From positions 62,001 to 126,000 of the forward strand of contig DAOROA010000001.1 of NCBI GenBank assembly GCA_035441325.1: a stretch of 64,000 nucleotides of DNA. The letters are read 5' to 3'. The notes under the pieces are model-generated. The model did no database searches. It worked only from the letters and a program-made list of their open reading frames with translations, and was not told the DNA's origin. Positions within the stretch are counted from its first letter, which is position 1; every line of letters begins with the position of its first letter. This DNA is from Competibacter_A sp002352125. Its GTDB lineage: Bacteria; Pseudomonadota; Gammaproteobacteria; Competibacterales; Competibacteraceae. The position numbers and the translations under genes were made by a program. Shown here piece by piece: positions 39,481 through 47,583 of this stretch.

Positions 39481-40101
39481 ATGAGCCGTTTTTTACAAAT
39501 CCATCCGATCAATCCGCAACCGCGCCTGATCGGCCAAGCCGTCGAGCGGCTGAGCGCCGGGGACGTGATCGTCTATCCCACCGATTCCAGCTATGCGTTG
39601 GGTTGCCGGCTAGGCGATAAGGCAGCGGCCGAACGCATCCGCCACATTCGCCAGACCGACCGGCATCATAATTTTACCCTGGTTTGCCGCGATCTTTCGG
39701 AAATTGCCATCTACGCCAAGGTGGACAATCGCCGCTACCGTTTGCTCAAGGCCGCCACGCCGGGGCCGTTTACTTTTATTCTGCAAGCCACTCACGAAGT
39801 GCCGCGCCGCTTGCAGCATCCTCGCCGCAAAACTATCGGTATCCGGATTCCGGACAACGTCATCGCTCGGGCTCTGCTGGCGGAGCTGGGCGAACCGATC
39901 ATGAGTTGTACGCTGATCCTGCCGGGCGACGATTGGCCTTTGGCCGATCCCGAAGAGATCGAGGCGCGTTTGCGCAACGATGTGGAGCTGATCATCGACG
40001 GCGGTCCCGGTCAGCACGAACCCACGACGGTGATCGACTTGACCGGCGAAGCGCCGGAGCTGGTCCGCCAGGGGTTGGGCGACGCCAGCCCATTTCTCTA
40101 G
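39481..40101 (+). CDS. yciO: YciO/TsaC-type threonylcarbamoyl-AMP synthase-like protein
   Basis: A 206-residue Sua5/YciO/YrdC-fold protein, related to the enzyme that makes threonylcarbamoyl-AMP for tRNA t6A. It has the family features VIVYPTDSSYALGC, the ATP/threonine pocket with KAATPGPFTFIL, and KTIGIRIPDNVIARALL. Its length and neighbours (upstream of an M50 protease and trpS) match YciO rather than TsaC, so its activity may be weak or different. It opens a plus-strand run ending at rluB. Confidence 0.93.
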   Translation: MSRFLQIHPINPQPRLIGQAVERLSAGDVIVYPTDSSYALGCRLGDKAAAERIRHIRQTDRHHNFTLVCRDLSEIAIYAKVDNRRYRLLKAATPGPFTFILQATHEVPRRLQHPRRKTIGIRIPDNVIARALLAELGEPIMSCTLILPGDDWPLADPEEIEARLRNDVELIIDGGPGQHEPTTVIDLTGEAPELVRQGLGDASPFL

Positions 40102-40134
40102 TCCGCGCCCGGAAGGGCTGCGTATAATCGCGCC

Positions 40135-40782
40135 ATGCAAGAATTGAACGTGATTCAACTTTTGGTCGTCATGGCACCGCCGTTGCTGCTGGCGATCACC
40201 CTGCACGAAGTGGCGCACGGCTGGATAGCATTGCGCTGCGGCGATACCACCGCCAAGGCGCAGGGCCGGCTCAGCCTCAATCCGCTGCGGCACATCGACC
40301 CGGTCGGCACCGTGCTGGTGCCGGCGCTGTTGGCAGTGTTCGGCGGTTTCATTTTCGGCTGGGCCAAACCGGTACCGGTCAACTACAACCGGCTGCGCCA
40401 GCCCAAGCGCGATATGGCGCTGGTGGCGCTGGCCGGACCAGGCTCCAATCTGGCGATGGCGTTCGGCTGGGGGCTGATGGCGGTGATCGGGCACGGGTTG
40501 CGAGACATGCTGCCGTGGTTGGGCGAACCGCTGCTGCTGATGGGAGTGGCCGGAATCGATGTCAACGTCATGCTGGGCGTGCTCAACCTAGTGCCGATTC
40601 CGCCGCTGGACGGATCGCGGGTGTTGGCGGGAATATTGCCGGACCGCTTCGGTTTGGCGATGGCGCGGATGGAACCCTACGGTCTGATCGTTCTAGTGTT
40701 GCTGCTGGCCAGCGGTCTGCTGAATCTGATGCCCCTCGTCAACGGCATCCGAAATTTTATCCTGACGCTGTTTTTCTTTTAA
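40135..40782 (+). CDS. Site-2 protease family (M50) membrane metallopeptidase
   Basis: Intramembrane zinc protease of 215 residues with about six helices. The metal site is HEVAH (H24, E25, H28) in the first helix region, and the third ligand lies in the second motif NLVPIPPLDGSRV. It is a minimal S2P with no PDZ domain, a type widespread next to yciO and trpS in gammaproteobacteria but without an assigned substrate. It follows yciO by 33 bases and precedes trpS by 25. Confidence 0.93.
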   Translation: MQELNVIQLLVVMAPPLLLAITLHEVAHGWIALRCGDTTAKAQGRLSLNPLRHIDPVGTVLVPALLAVFGGFIFGWAKPVPVNYNRLRQPKRDMALVALAGPGSNLAMAFGWGLMAVIGHGLRDMLPWLGEPLLLMGVAGIDVNVMLGVLNLVPIPPLDGSRVLAGILPDRFGLAMARMEPYGLIVLVLLLASGLLNLMPLVNGIRNFILTLFFF

Positions 40783-40807
40783 TTCCGAATCCGAATACCG
40801 TCGCCAC

Positions 40808-41818
40808 ATGGAAATCACGCTTACCGGCATCACCACCACCGGCACGCCGCATCTGGGCAACTACGTCGGTGCGATCCTGCCCGCCATCGAAGCCAGTCGC
40901 CGTAAGGACGTGCAATCGTTCTATTTCTTGGCCGACTATCACGCGCTGGTGAAGTGCCAGGACCCGGCTTTGGTCCACCGCTCGCGACTGGAAGTTGCTG
41001 CGACCTGGCTAGCGCTGGGGCTAGATGTCGAGAATGTCATCTTTTACGCCCAGACCGACATCCCGGAAATTCTGGAGCTGACCTGGATGTTGACCTGCGT
41101 GACCGCCAAAGGGCTGATGAACCGCGCCCATGCTTACAAGGCCGCGGTCGCCGACAACTTGGCCGATCCCGACAAGGATCCCGACAAGGGCGTGTTCATG
41201 GGGCTGTTCTGCTACCCGATCCTGATGGCGGCGGACATTCTCATATTCAAGGCCAACAAGATCCCGGTCGGCAAAGATCAGGTGCAACACTTGGAGATGG
41301 CCCGCGATATCGCTGCCCGCTTCAACTACCTGTACGGCGAACACTTCGTGTTGCCCGAGGCGGTGGTGGACGAAAAAGCAGCCGTGTTGGTCGGGCTGGA
41401 CGGTCGCAAGATGAGCAAGAGCTACGGCAACACCATCCCGTTGTTCGAGCCGGAAAAGGCGCTGCGCAAGCTGATCATGCGCATCAAGACCAACTCGCTG
41501 CCACCGGAAGCGCCCAAGGACCCGGATACTTGCACGCTGTTCCAGATTTATCAGGCATTTGCGACGGTGGAGGAAGCGGCAGCGATGCGGGCGCGCTATG
41601 CCCAAGGCATCGGTTGGGGCGAGATGAAGCAAATCTTGTTCGAATATCTGAACGCCCGCTTGAGCGAGCCGCGCCAGCGTTACCAGGAATTGCTGGAGAA
41701 GCCCGACCACATCGAGCAGATTCTCAAGCGTGGCGCGGTGCGGGCGCGCGAGTACAGCGTGCCGTTCCTGCAAGCATTGCGGCGCGCGGTGGGCATTCGG
41801 CCGCTGGGCAAAGCGTAA
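40808..41818 (+). CDS. trpS: Tryptophanyl-tRNA synthetase
   Basis: Class Ic aminoacyl-tRNA synthetase charging tRNA-Trp. The 336 residues contain the HIGH-equivalent HLGN (residues 15-18), the tryptophan pocket region GVFMGLFCYPILMAADILIF and GKDQVQHLEMARDIA, and the KMSKS loop (DGRKMSKSYGN). Length and motifs are normal. It lies inside the conserved run yciO, M50 protease, trpS, scpA, scpB, rluB. Confidence 0.97.
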   Translation: MEITLTGITTTGTPHLGNYVGAILPAIEASRRKDVQSFYFLADYHALVKCQDPALVHRSRLEVAATWLALGLDVENVIFYAQTDIPEILELTWMLTCVTAKGLMNRAHAYKAAVADNLADPDKDPDKGVFMGLFCYPILMAADILIFKANKIPVGKDQVQHLEMARDIAARFNYLYGEHFVLPEAVVDEKAAVLVGLDGRKMSKSYGNTIPLFEPEKALRKLIMRIKTNSLPPEAPKDPDTCTLFQIYQAFATVEEAAAMRARYAQGIGWGEMKQILFEYLNARLSEPRQRYQELLEKPDHIEQILKRGAVRAREYSVPFLQALRRAVGIRPLGKA

Positions 41819-41866
41819 GAGAACGACATGCCGCACCCCTGCCGATCATCGCCGACCGCTCGCTGA

Positions 41867-42652
41867 ATGGACGCCATCGAAACCCTACCGCTGGCCAAGG
41901 TTGGTGGCGAGCCTTACACCCAGTTGCCGTCGGATCTGTATATTCCGCCCGACGCGCTGGAGGTGTGCCTGGAAGCGTTCGAAGGGCCGTTGGATTTATT
42001 GCTGTATCTGATCAGACGCCAGAACCTCAACATCCTCGATATTCCCATTGCCGACATTACCCGGCAATACATGGAATATCTGGCGCTGATGCGGGAATTG
42101 CGGCTGGAACTGGCGGCGGAATATCTGGTGATGGCGGCCTGGCTAGCGGAAATCAAGTCGCGGTTGTTGTTGCCGGGTCCGGCCTTGACCGAAACGGAGG
42201 AAGAAGACCCGCGCGCCGAGCTGGTGCGCCGGCTACAAGAATACGAGCGGTTTCAGCAGGCGGCCCGGGCGCTGGACGCGCTGCCGCGACTGGAGCGCGA
42301 TACTTTCGTCGCTGGAGCCGAGCCAGCCGAGCAGCGAATCGTGCGCCTGCCGCCGCCGGTTGGTTTGCGCGATCTGTTGGATGCGTTGCGCGAAGTGCTG
42401 GCTCGCGCCGAATTGTTTGGGCGCCATCGCGTCCAGCGCGAGGCATTATCGGTGCGGGAGCGCATGAGCCAAGTTTTGGAGCGGCTGGATGCGTTGCGTT
42501 TTACGCCCTTCACCGCGCTGTTTCGACCCGAAGAGGGCCGGATGGGCGTGGTGGTGACCCTGCTGGCGGTGCTGGAATTGCTCCGGGAGACGCTGTTGGA
42601 ATTGGTGCAGATCGAACCGTTCGCACCGATTCACGTCCGCAGGCGAGTATAA
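41867..42652 (+). CDS. scpA: Segregation and condensation protein A
   Basis: Kleisin subunit bridging the SMC heads, with smc 8 kb upstream. The 261-residue protein has the conserved N-terminal SMC-binding helix (LEAFEGPLDLLLYLIRRQNL, then ILDIPIADITRQYMEYL) and LAAEYLVMAAWLAEIKSRLL. A Glu/Asp-rich linker and the C-terminal winged helix (GVVVTLLAVLELLRETLLEL) follow. The ATG at 41867 has a poor ribosome site; a somewhat later start cannot be excluded. scpB follows 9 bases downstream. Confidence 0.95.
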   Translation: MDAIETLPLAKVGGEPYTQLPSDLYIPPDALEVCLEAFEGPLDLLLYLIRRQNLNILDIPIADITRQYMEYLALMRELRLELAAEYLVMAAWLAEIKSRLLLPGPALTETEEEDPRAELVRRLQEYERFQQAARALDALPRLERDTFVAGAEPAEQRIVRLPPPVGLRDLLDALREVLARAELFGRHRVQREALSVRERMSQVLERLDALRFTPFTALFRPEEGRMGVVVTLLAVLELLRETLLELVQIEPFAPIHVRRRV

Positions 42653-42661
42653 GCGTTAGCG

Positions 42662-43264
42662 ATGCCGGAACTGAAAGCGATTTTGGAAGCGGTGCTGCTG
42701 GCCATCGACGAACCGCTGTCGCTGGATCGCTTGCTGGGCGTGTTCCCGGAAGCGGAACGTCCCGGCCGGGATGCGTTGCGCGTCGCATTGAGCGAACTGG
42801 CGGCCGCATGCGAGGGGCGTGGCGTGGAACTGGTCGAAGTCGCCGGCGGGTTTCGCTTGCAGGTGCCCAAAGCGTTTTCGCCTTGGGTGTCGCGATTGTG
42901 GGAGGAGCGCAGCGCCAGTTACTCGCGCGCCTTGCTGGAAACCTTGGCGTTGATCGCCTATCGCCAACCGGTTACTCGTGGCGAGATCGAGGCGGTACGA
43001 GGAGTTAGCCTCAGCAGTAGCATCATGAAAACCTTGCAGGAACGTAGCTGGATCAAAGTGGTCGGCCATCGCGAAGTACCCGGCCGCCCGGCCCTGTACG
43101 CCACGACATCTGCCTTCCTGGATTATTTCAACCTCAAGAGTCTGAGCGAACTGCCGCCATTGGCGGCATTGCGCGATCTGGATGTGATCGGCGCCGAACT
43201 GGATCGCCGCTCGATCGGCTCGTCCGGCGACTCATTGCCTTCAACGGAATCCGCCGATGGCTGA
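42662..43264 (+). CDS. scpB: Segregation and condensation protein B
   Basis: Forms a dimer of winged helices that binds ScpA and regulates the SMC ATPase. The 200-residue protein shows the signature LETLALIAYRQPVTRGEIEA, then VRGVSLSSSIMKTLQERSWI and GRPALYATTSAFLDYF. Its end overlaps the rluB start by 8 bases, a common arrangement. The C-terminal tail (IGSSGDSLPSTESADG) is short and variable. Confidence 0.96.
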   Translation: MPELKAILEAVLLAIDEPLSLDRLLGVFPEAERPGRDALRVALSELAAACEGRGVELVEVAGGFRLQVPKAFSPWVSRLWEERSASYSRALLETLALIAYRQPVTRGEIEAVRGVSLSSSIMKTLQERSWIKVVGHREVPGRPALYATTSAFLDYFNLKSLSELPPLAALRDLDVIGAELDRRSIGSSGDSLPSTESADG

Positions 43265-44366
43265 ACGCTTGCAGAAATTTCTGGCCCGCACCGGTGTGGG
43301 CTCTCGGCGCCAGATCGAAGACTGGGTTCGCCAAGGTCGAATCGATGTGAATGGTTCGCCCGCACAACTGGGCCTTCAGGTGAGCGGTACCGATCAAATC
43401 CGGATCGACGGTAAACCGGTTCAGGTGAGCGAATTTCGCCAACGGCGCCGTGTGTTGGCCTATTACAAACCGGTCGGCGAAGTCGCGACCCGTCGCGACC
43501 CCGACGGTCGGCCCACGGTGTTCGACCGGTTGCCCGCGTTGCGCAATGGCCGCTGGATCGCGGTCGGCCGGCTCGACTTGAACACGCAAGGCTTGTTGCT
43601 GTTGACCAACGACGGCGAGCTGGCCAACCGTCTGATGCACCCCTCGTCGCGGATCGAGCGCGAGTACGCGGTGCGCGTGTTGGGGGAGGTTTCGGCGGAA
43701 ATGCTGAAACGGCTCCGGGATGGGGTAGTGCTGGAGGATGGTGTGGCGCGCTTCGACGAGTTGCGTGAGAGGGGGGGCGAGGGCGCGAATCGCTGGTATC
43801 ACGCCGTCCTGCGGGAAGGCCGCAATCGCGAAGTGCGCCGGTTGTGGGAGTCGCAAGGCGTCGCGGTCAGCCGGCTGAGCCGGGTGCGCTACGGGCCGGT
43901 CGTGCTACGCCGGGGATTGCGGCCGGGAAGCTGGGACGAATTGGACGAGGCTCAGATCAGAGCGTTGTTGGCGGCGGTCGGCTACCGGCCCGACGACGAG
44001 GCCGAGGAAGGGGCTGCGAGATACCATCGCTCCTTCGAGCCCGGTGGCGCGAAGCCCGGCGGCTTTCGCGGCCGCTCGCGAACGGCCGCATCCGAAAGCC
44101 ATCAGCCTCGCAAGCCGTGGGATGCAAAACCTGCCCAACGACAGGGAAGCCAGAGCGGCGTAAAAAACGGACCGCGGCATCCGCGCGAGCCTGAAGCGAT
44201 CCGCTCGGCGAAGCCGAGCCGCGACGAGCGGGCGGAAACGCCCCGGCCGCAAGAGTCTTTCAATCCTTGGAGTGCGCGTCCTGGCCGGTCGAGCGATCGC
44301 GCGGGCGAACCGATGTCCGGCCCTCGCCGTCCGTTCAGTCCTGGGCGCGCAAGATCTGGCCGGTAA
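43257..44366 (+). CDS. rluB: Ribosomal large subunit pseudouridine synthase B
   Basis: Isomerises uridine 2605 (E. coli numbering) of 23S rRNA. The 369-residue protein has an N-terminal S4 domain (ERLQKFLARTGVGSRRQIED, WVRQGRI), the catalytic Asp in GRLDLNTQGLLLLTNDG and the core VLREGRNREVRRLWES. After about residue 245 a long Arg/Pro/Ser/Lys-rich disordered tail extends it well past the E. coli length of about 290. The last 32 bases overlap the convergent yciK gene, so the end of the tail shares sequence with that C-terminus. Confidence 0.94.
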   Translation: MAERLQKFLARTGVGSRRQIEDWVRQGRIDVNGSPAQLGLQVSGTDQIRIDGKPVQVSEFRQRRRVLAYYKPVGEVATRRDPDGRPTVFDRLPALRNGRWIAVGRLDLNTQGLLLLTNDGELANRLMHPSSRIEREYAVRVLGEVSAEMLKRLRDGVVLEDGVARFDELRERGGEGANRWYHAVLREGRNREVRRLWESQGVAVSRLSRVRYGPVVLRRGLRPGSWDELDEAQIRALLAAVGYRPDDEAEEGAARYHRSFEPGGAKPGGFRGRSRTAASESHQPRKPWDAKPAQRQGSQSGVKNGPRHPREPEAIRSAKPSRDERAETPRPQESFNPWSARPGRSSDRAGEPMSGPRRPFSPGRARSGR

Positions 44367-45078
44367 CGCCCTTGCTATCCGGTCCTAGCAGATACAAATA
44401 GCTGGCCAATATCAGCTCCGGATCAGCCCATTCTTCTGGAGCGCGACCCGGATAAGCTCGCAGGGTTAAGCCGGTGCGGACTTGACCCGGATCGATGCTA
44501 TTGACCCGGATTGGCGTGTTGGTTTCCAGTTCGCTCGCCAGCATTTTCATCAGCGTCTCGGAACCGCCCTTGGCCACCGCGTAAGCTCCCCAGTAGGCCC
44601 GGCCATCCTCGCTGGCCCGATCAGCGGTGAACACGACCGAGGCATCGGTGGAGCGGCTCAGCAGGCCCAACAATGCTTGGGTCAGCAGGAATGGCGCGTT
44701 TAGGTTGACTTGCAGAATGCGATACCAACGCTCGATGTCGTAGTTGGTCAGCGGCGTCAGCCCCACAAACAGAGCGGCGTTGTGCAGCAGCCCGTCCAAC
44801 CGGCCAAACTCGGATTCCAGCACCTGCGCCAAGTCGGCGTAATCCTTGGGGCTTGCCCCTTCCAGATTCATCGGATAGATGGCCGGCTTGGGAGCGCCTG
44901 CCCGTTCGATTTCGTCGTAGATTTGCTCCAATTTGCGAATGGTGCGCCCGAGCAGGATCACGGTGGCGCCGTGAACGGCCAGCCGGCGGGCGACGGCCCG
45001 GCCGATGCCATCGCCCGCGCCAGTCACCAGAATCACTCTGTTTGCGAGCAGGTTGGCGGCAGGTTGATAATCTTTCAT
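44335..45078 (-). CDS. yciK: YciK-like short-chain dehydrogenase/reductase
   Basis: NAD(P)-dependent SDR of 247 residues. Cofactor glycines are seen in VILVTGAGDGIGRAVARRL, NAALF provides the NAG-equivalent motif, and the catalytic Tyr/Lys pair is in YAVAKGG with an upstream VVFTAD strand. The family pairs with rluB in gammaproteobacteria, as here, though its substrate is unknown. It ends inside the convergent rluB tail (32-base overlap) and begins 35 bases after the squalene-synthase-like gene, behind a GAGG site. Confidence 0.93.
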   Translation of the reverse strand: MKDYQPAANLLANRVILVTGAGDGIGRAVARRLAVHGATVILLGRTIRKLEQIYDEIERAGAPKPAIYPMNLEGASPKDYADLAQVLESEFGRLDGLLHNAALFVGLTPLTNYDIERWYRILQVNLNAPFLLTQALLGLLSRSTDASVVFTADRASEDGRAYWGAYAVAKGGSETLMKMLASELETNTPIRVNSIDPGQVRTGLTLRAYPGRAPEEWADPELILASYLYLLGPDSKGVTGQILRAQD

Positions 45079-45113
45079 AGTGGTACCTCATATCCCACGG
45101 AGATGTATGGTCG

Positions 45114-45983
45114 CTATTTTGTCGCTGCCAAGGATCGAGAGCGGCGTTTTTCGCGACGTTGCAGGCGCCAGGCCAGCCACAATTTGCGCAAGGGCGTCAG
45201 GTGAGTGCGTTGTTCCAGCAGCCGGTAGCCATCCTCGGCGATCTCGTCTAGTAGCGCCATCGCCAGTTCTAGGCAGATCAGGAGAGGATGCTGGGCGTAA
45301 CGGTCCACGTCCGGCAGGAAATCCAGTGCTCGATAGTAGTATTCGCGAATCCGTTCGGCCTGAGATGCGAACAGTTGTCGCAGCCGATCCGTGGTTTGCG
45401 CCGCCAGCAGATCGCCAGGGCTGATGCCGTAGCGTTGCATTTCGTCCTCCGGCAGATAGCATCGCCCGATCTGGGCGTGTCGGCGCACGTCGTACAGCAA
45501 CTCGAACAGCAATAACATGGCGCCAGCCTCGTGCGCGAACCGGGGCGTAGCACGCCGATCCCGGTAGTTCAGGATCTCCGCCGCCAACAAGGCTGGTATG
45601 CTCCCGCAGCGGTGGATGTATAATGTCATCTCGGTGAAAGCGGGGTAGGCGTCGTAGTCCAGATCCATCGCTACCCCATCCAAAATCTCCCGAAAATATT
45701 CTTCCGGCAGATTGAAGGAAGCCAATCGCGGTTGCAAGGCGCGGGTGATTGGATGTTGTGGTTCGCCCGTAAACAAACGATCTACTTCGGCTCGCCACCA
45801 GTCCAGTTTGCTCCAGGCAACGCCGAGATCCCGGCACTCTTCGGCAATTTGCATGGTTTCGACATAAAACGCTTTGACCGCGATCAAAGCTTGACGTTGC
45901 GCCAACGGCAAGCTCTGCAAGCTGTAACGAAAGTCCGAGCCCGGCGATACCGCAAGATTGTAACAATAGTCTTCTGGAGTCAT
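45114..45983 (-). CDS. Squalene/phytoene synthase-like protein lacking both Asp-rich motifs
   Basis: The 289 residues align with the head-to-head prenyl synthase fold: KLDWWRAEVDRLFTGEPQHPITRAL, then LLDVRR-type helices and GRCYLPEDEM. The two metal-binding motifs are altered. Where DDxxD is expected, residues 41-49 read VETMQIAEE, and where NxLRDVxxD is expected, residues 161-170 read ELLYDVRRHA, keeping only one Asp. Catalysis as in squalene synthase is therefore doubtful. The mitochondrial complex I assembly factor NDUFAF6 is another non-canonical member, so a structural or assembly role is possible. No other hopanoid or carotenoid genes are nearby. It precedes yciK. Confidence 0.8.
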   Translation of the reverse strand: MTPEDYCYNLAVSPGSDFRYSLQSLPLAQRQALIAVKAFYVETMQIAEECRDLGVAWSKLDWWRAEVDRLFTGEPQHPITRALQPRLASFNLPEEYFREILDGVAMDLDYDAYPAFTEMTLYIHRCGSIPALLAAEILNYRDRRATPRFAHEAGAMLLLFELLYDVRRHAQIGRCYLPEDEMQRYGISPGDLLAAQTTDRLRQLFASQAERIREYYYRALDFLPDVDRYAQHPLLICLELAMALLDEIAEDGYRLLEQRTHLTPLRKLWLAWRLQRREKRRSRSLAATK

Positions 45984-46050
45984 CGAATAGGTGGCTGCTT
46001 GGGTAGATTTTATTCGCTTGCTCGTGGAAATAGATGTCGTTTGTTCGGGA

Positions 46051-46083
46051 ATGCAAGCATGATAATCGGTATGATGCTTGCAT
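46051..46083. promoter_or_regulatory. Perfect 10-base inverted repeat, possible operator
   Basis: ATGCAAGCAT (46051-46060) and its exact reverse complement ATGCTTGCAT (46074-46083) are separated by 13 bases. They lie in the divergent spacer between the squalene-synthase-like gene and a small plus-strand ORF at 46131. It could be a dimeric regulator site or an mRNA hairpin. Confidence 0.45.
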
Positions 46084-46130
46084 CAAAATAACAAATCCAT
46101 ACCGACTCTCGTTGCAAGGCAAGGCTTACC

Positions 46131-46310
46131 ATGATGACCATCCGAGATATCAACAGGTTGCCGGAATGCGAACGGGCAGTGACCCGGGCATCTTACCAAT
46201 ATTACCGCGCCGTGTTACACGGCGCGCCCAACGCAACACGTCAGCGCTTGCGGCAGCTTTGGCTGGTCGAACTTCAGCGTCGCTGGCCGGATGCTTGGAG
46301 AAACGGTTGA
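46131..46310 (+). CDS. Possible small protein, 59 residues
   Basis: An ATG-started frame encoding a basic, Arg-rich peptide (MMTIRDINRLPECERAV, then RASYQYYRAVLHGAPN and RQLWLVELQRRWPDAWRNG). GC-rich third positions resemble neighbouring genes, and it fills an otherwise empty gap downstream of a clear inverted repeat. I do not recognise a family. The call rests on codon composition and position only; it may be spurious. Confidence 0.45.
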   Translation: MMTIRDINRLPECERAVTRASYQYYRAVLHGAPNATRQRLRQLWLVELQRRWPDAWRNG

Positions 46311-46365
46311 GCGTATCTGCAAGTCGGCGGGCGCCAAGGAACGGTCGGAACGGTGCGATCCCATC

Positions 46366-46821
46366 TCACTCGCCACGCCTTTGCAGTTCTTGCAGCAACT
46401 GCTGTTCGCCCGCTCGCAGTTGGCCGGAGCGGATGGTGGACAACGAGCTGTCGTCTTCCTTGATTTCTTTAGCGGATACATCGGGCGGCGGCTTAGAGCC
46501 GTAATGCGTTTTGCCTTCGGCGTCGGTCCAAGTGTAAATGTGCTCGGCCGGTTGCACAGTGACCGGTTTGGCGTTGAGCTCGACCGTTTCGGCAGCCTGG
46601 TCTTCGGGCGGGCGGTTGCCGTAATGCACGCGACCTGTTGCATCTTTCCACGTATAGACTTCGCCATCAGACAATGCCGGCCCACTCGATAGCGCTAGCA
46701 ATAGCGATACCAGCAGGCCCAGCCGCCATCTAGTAGCATCCCGCCTTCTGCGAAAATGGGAGTAGCGCAAACCCAAGAGATGATTCGTCGGATCAAACGC
46801 GTCTTTGCGAGGGCCATTCAT
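46366..46821 (-). CDS. Exported DUF4124-domain protein
   Basis: About 151 residues from the start at 46821. A signal or membrane segment (LGLLVSLLLALSSGPALS) is followed by two copies of the DUF4124 motif, EVYTWKDATGRVHYGNRPP and HIYTWTDAEGKTHYGSKPP. The tail ends in a Gln/Glu/Arg-rich helix. DUF4124 repeats are common in periplasmic proteins of proteobacteria, without an assigned function. The start is uncertain: an earlier one at 46848 is possible, and the residues before the signal segment are unusually long and charged. It overlaps the end of the upstream stress-protein gene. Confidence 0.78.
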   Translation of the reverse strand: MNGPRKDAFDPTNHLLGLRYSHFRRRRDATRWRLGLLVSLLLALSSGPALSDGEVYTWKDATGRVHYGNRPPEDQAAETVELNAKPVTVQPAEHIYTWTDAEGKTHYGSKPPPDVSAKEIKEDDSSLSTIRSGQLRAGEQQLLQELQRRGE

Positions 46822-47320
46822 TGTCGGACGCCTGAACGAAGGGAACAATTAGGACCGGCCGTTTCGATAACAGCGTAACTCGGCGAGTGGTCGAGCCCAG
46901 AAAGCCGGCGCCCAGGCCGCTGGAGCTAGCATGCGTGCCCATGACGATCAAATCGGCGTTGCAGCGGTCGGCTTCGTGCAGGATAGCTTCGTAAGGAATG
47001 CCGCTGACGACGCGAATCTCCGAGATTACCTGGGTTTGTTCGAGCGTCGATCCGAGTTCCTCCGCGCAGAACGCTTCCAATCGTCTGTGGAATTTTTCCA
47101 GGATGCCGCTGGTTGCCTCGCGATGCAATTCCGCTGCTTTCTCCGGCGACAGGTAGTTTTCCATCAAAAATCGAACCGAATTGCTCAGCGGTTCCGCTAC
47201 GTGCAGCAATACGATTCTGGCGTCGTGTTGCTTGGCCAAATTGATCGCGAACCGCAATGCTGGCCGGGTGTAGTTGCTCAAAGCCGTCGTGTACAAAATG
47301 GTTTTGATCTGGGATGGCAT
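46793..47320 (-). CDS. Universal stress protein, UspA family
   Basis: A 175-residue single USP domain, beginning MPSQIKTILYTTALSNYTRP. The nucleotide-binding loop appears as LIVMGTHASSSGLGAGFLGS, with the final strand RPVLIVPF, so ATP binding is plausible. These cytoplasmic proteins respond to starvation or other stress. Its stop overlaps the start of the DUF4124 gene, so the two may be co-transcribed. A 263-base spacer separates it from the divergent gene at 47584. Confidence 0.92.
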   Translation of the reverse strand: MPSQIKTILYTTALSNYTRPALRFAINLAKQHDARIVLLHVAEPLSNSVRFLMENYLSPEKAAELHREATSGILEKFHRRLEAFCAEELGSTLEQTQVISEIRVVSGIPYEAILHEADRCNADLIVMGTHASSSGLGAGFLGSTTRRVTLLSKRPVLIVPFVQASDNEWPSQRRV

Positions 47321-47583
47321 GGATGTGCTCCGAACTGGTTGGGAAAATGCAACGTGACAGCCGCAGCGAATTGATCCGTGCTGGCGGGCGGTGAACGGCT
47401 CGTTTCAGTAGCCTAAGTCCAATCTCCTCAAGCTTGCAATCGATCTTTCGGCAAATCGATCCGACCTGCAAAGCATAATGGATTTTCGGCTGGTGCCGAT
47501 ATCTTGGCTCAGTAGCATCTATCGACCTCGATACATACCTTAAATTGTGGGCGTCGGCACGAGTCAATCAAGAGGTATTCATT

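Noticed and set aside
40954..43008. A 684-codon plus-strand frame across trpS, scpA and scpB.
   Set aside because: It is a low-complexity Arg/Gly/Ala translation in the wrong frame over three recognised genes.
44335..46310. A hopanoid or carotenoid synthesis cluster based on the squalene-synthase-like gene.
   Set aside because: No other hpn, crt or shc-type gene is nearby and the catalytic motifs are missing.
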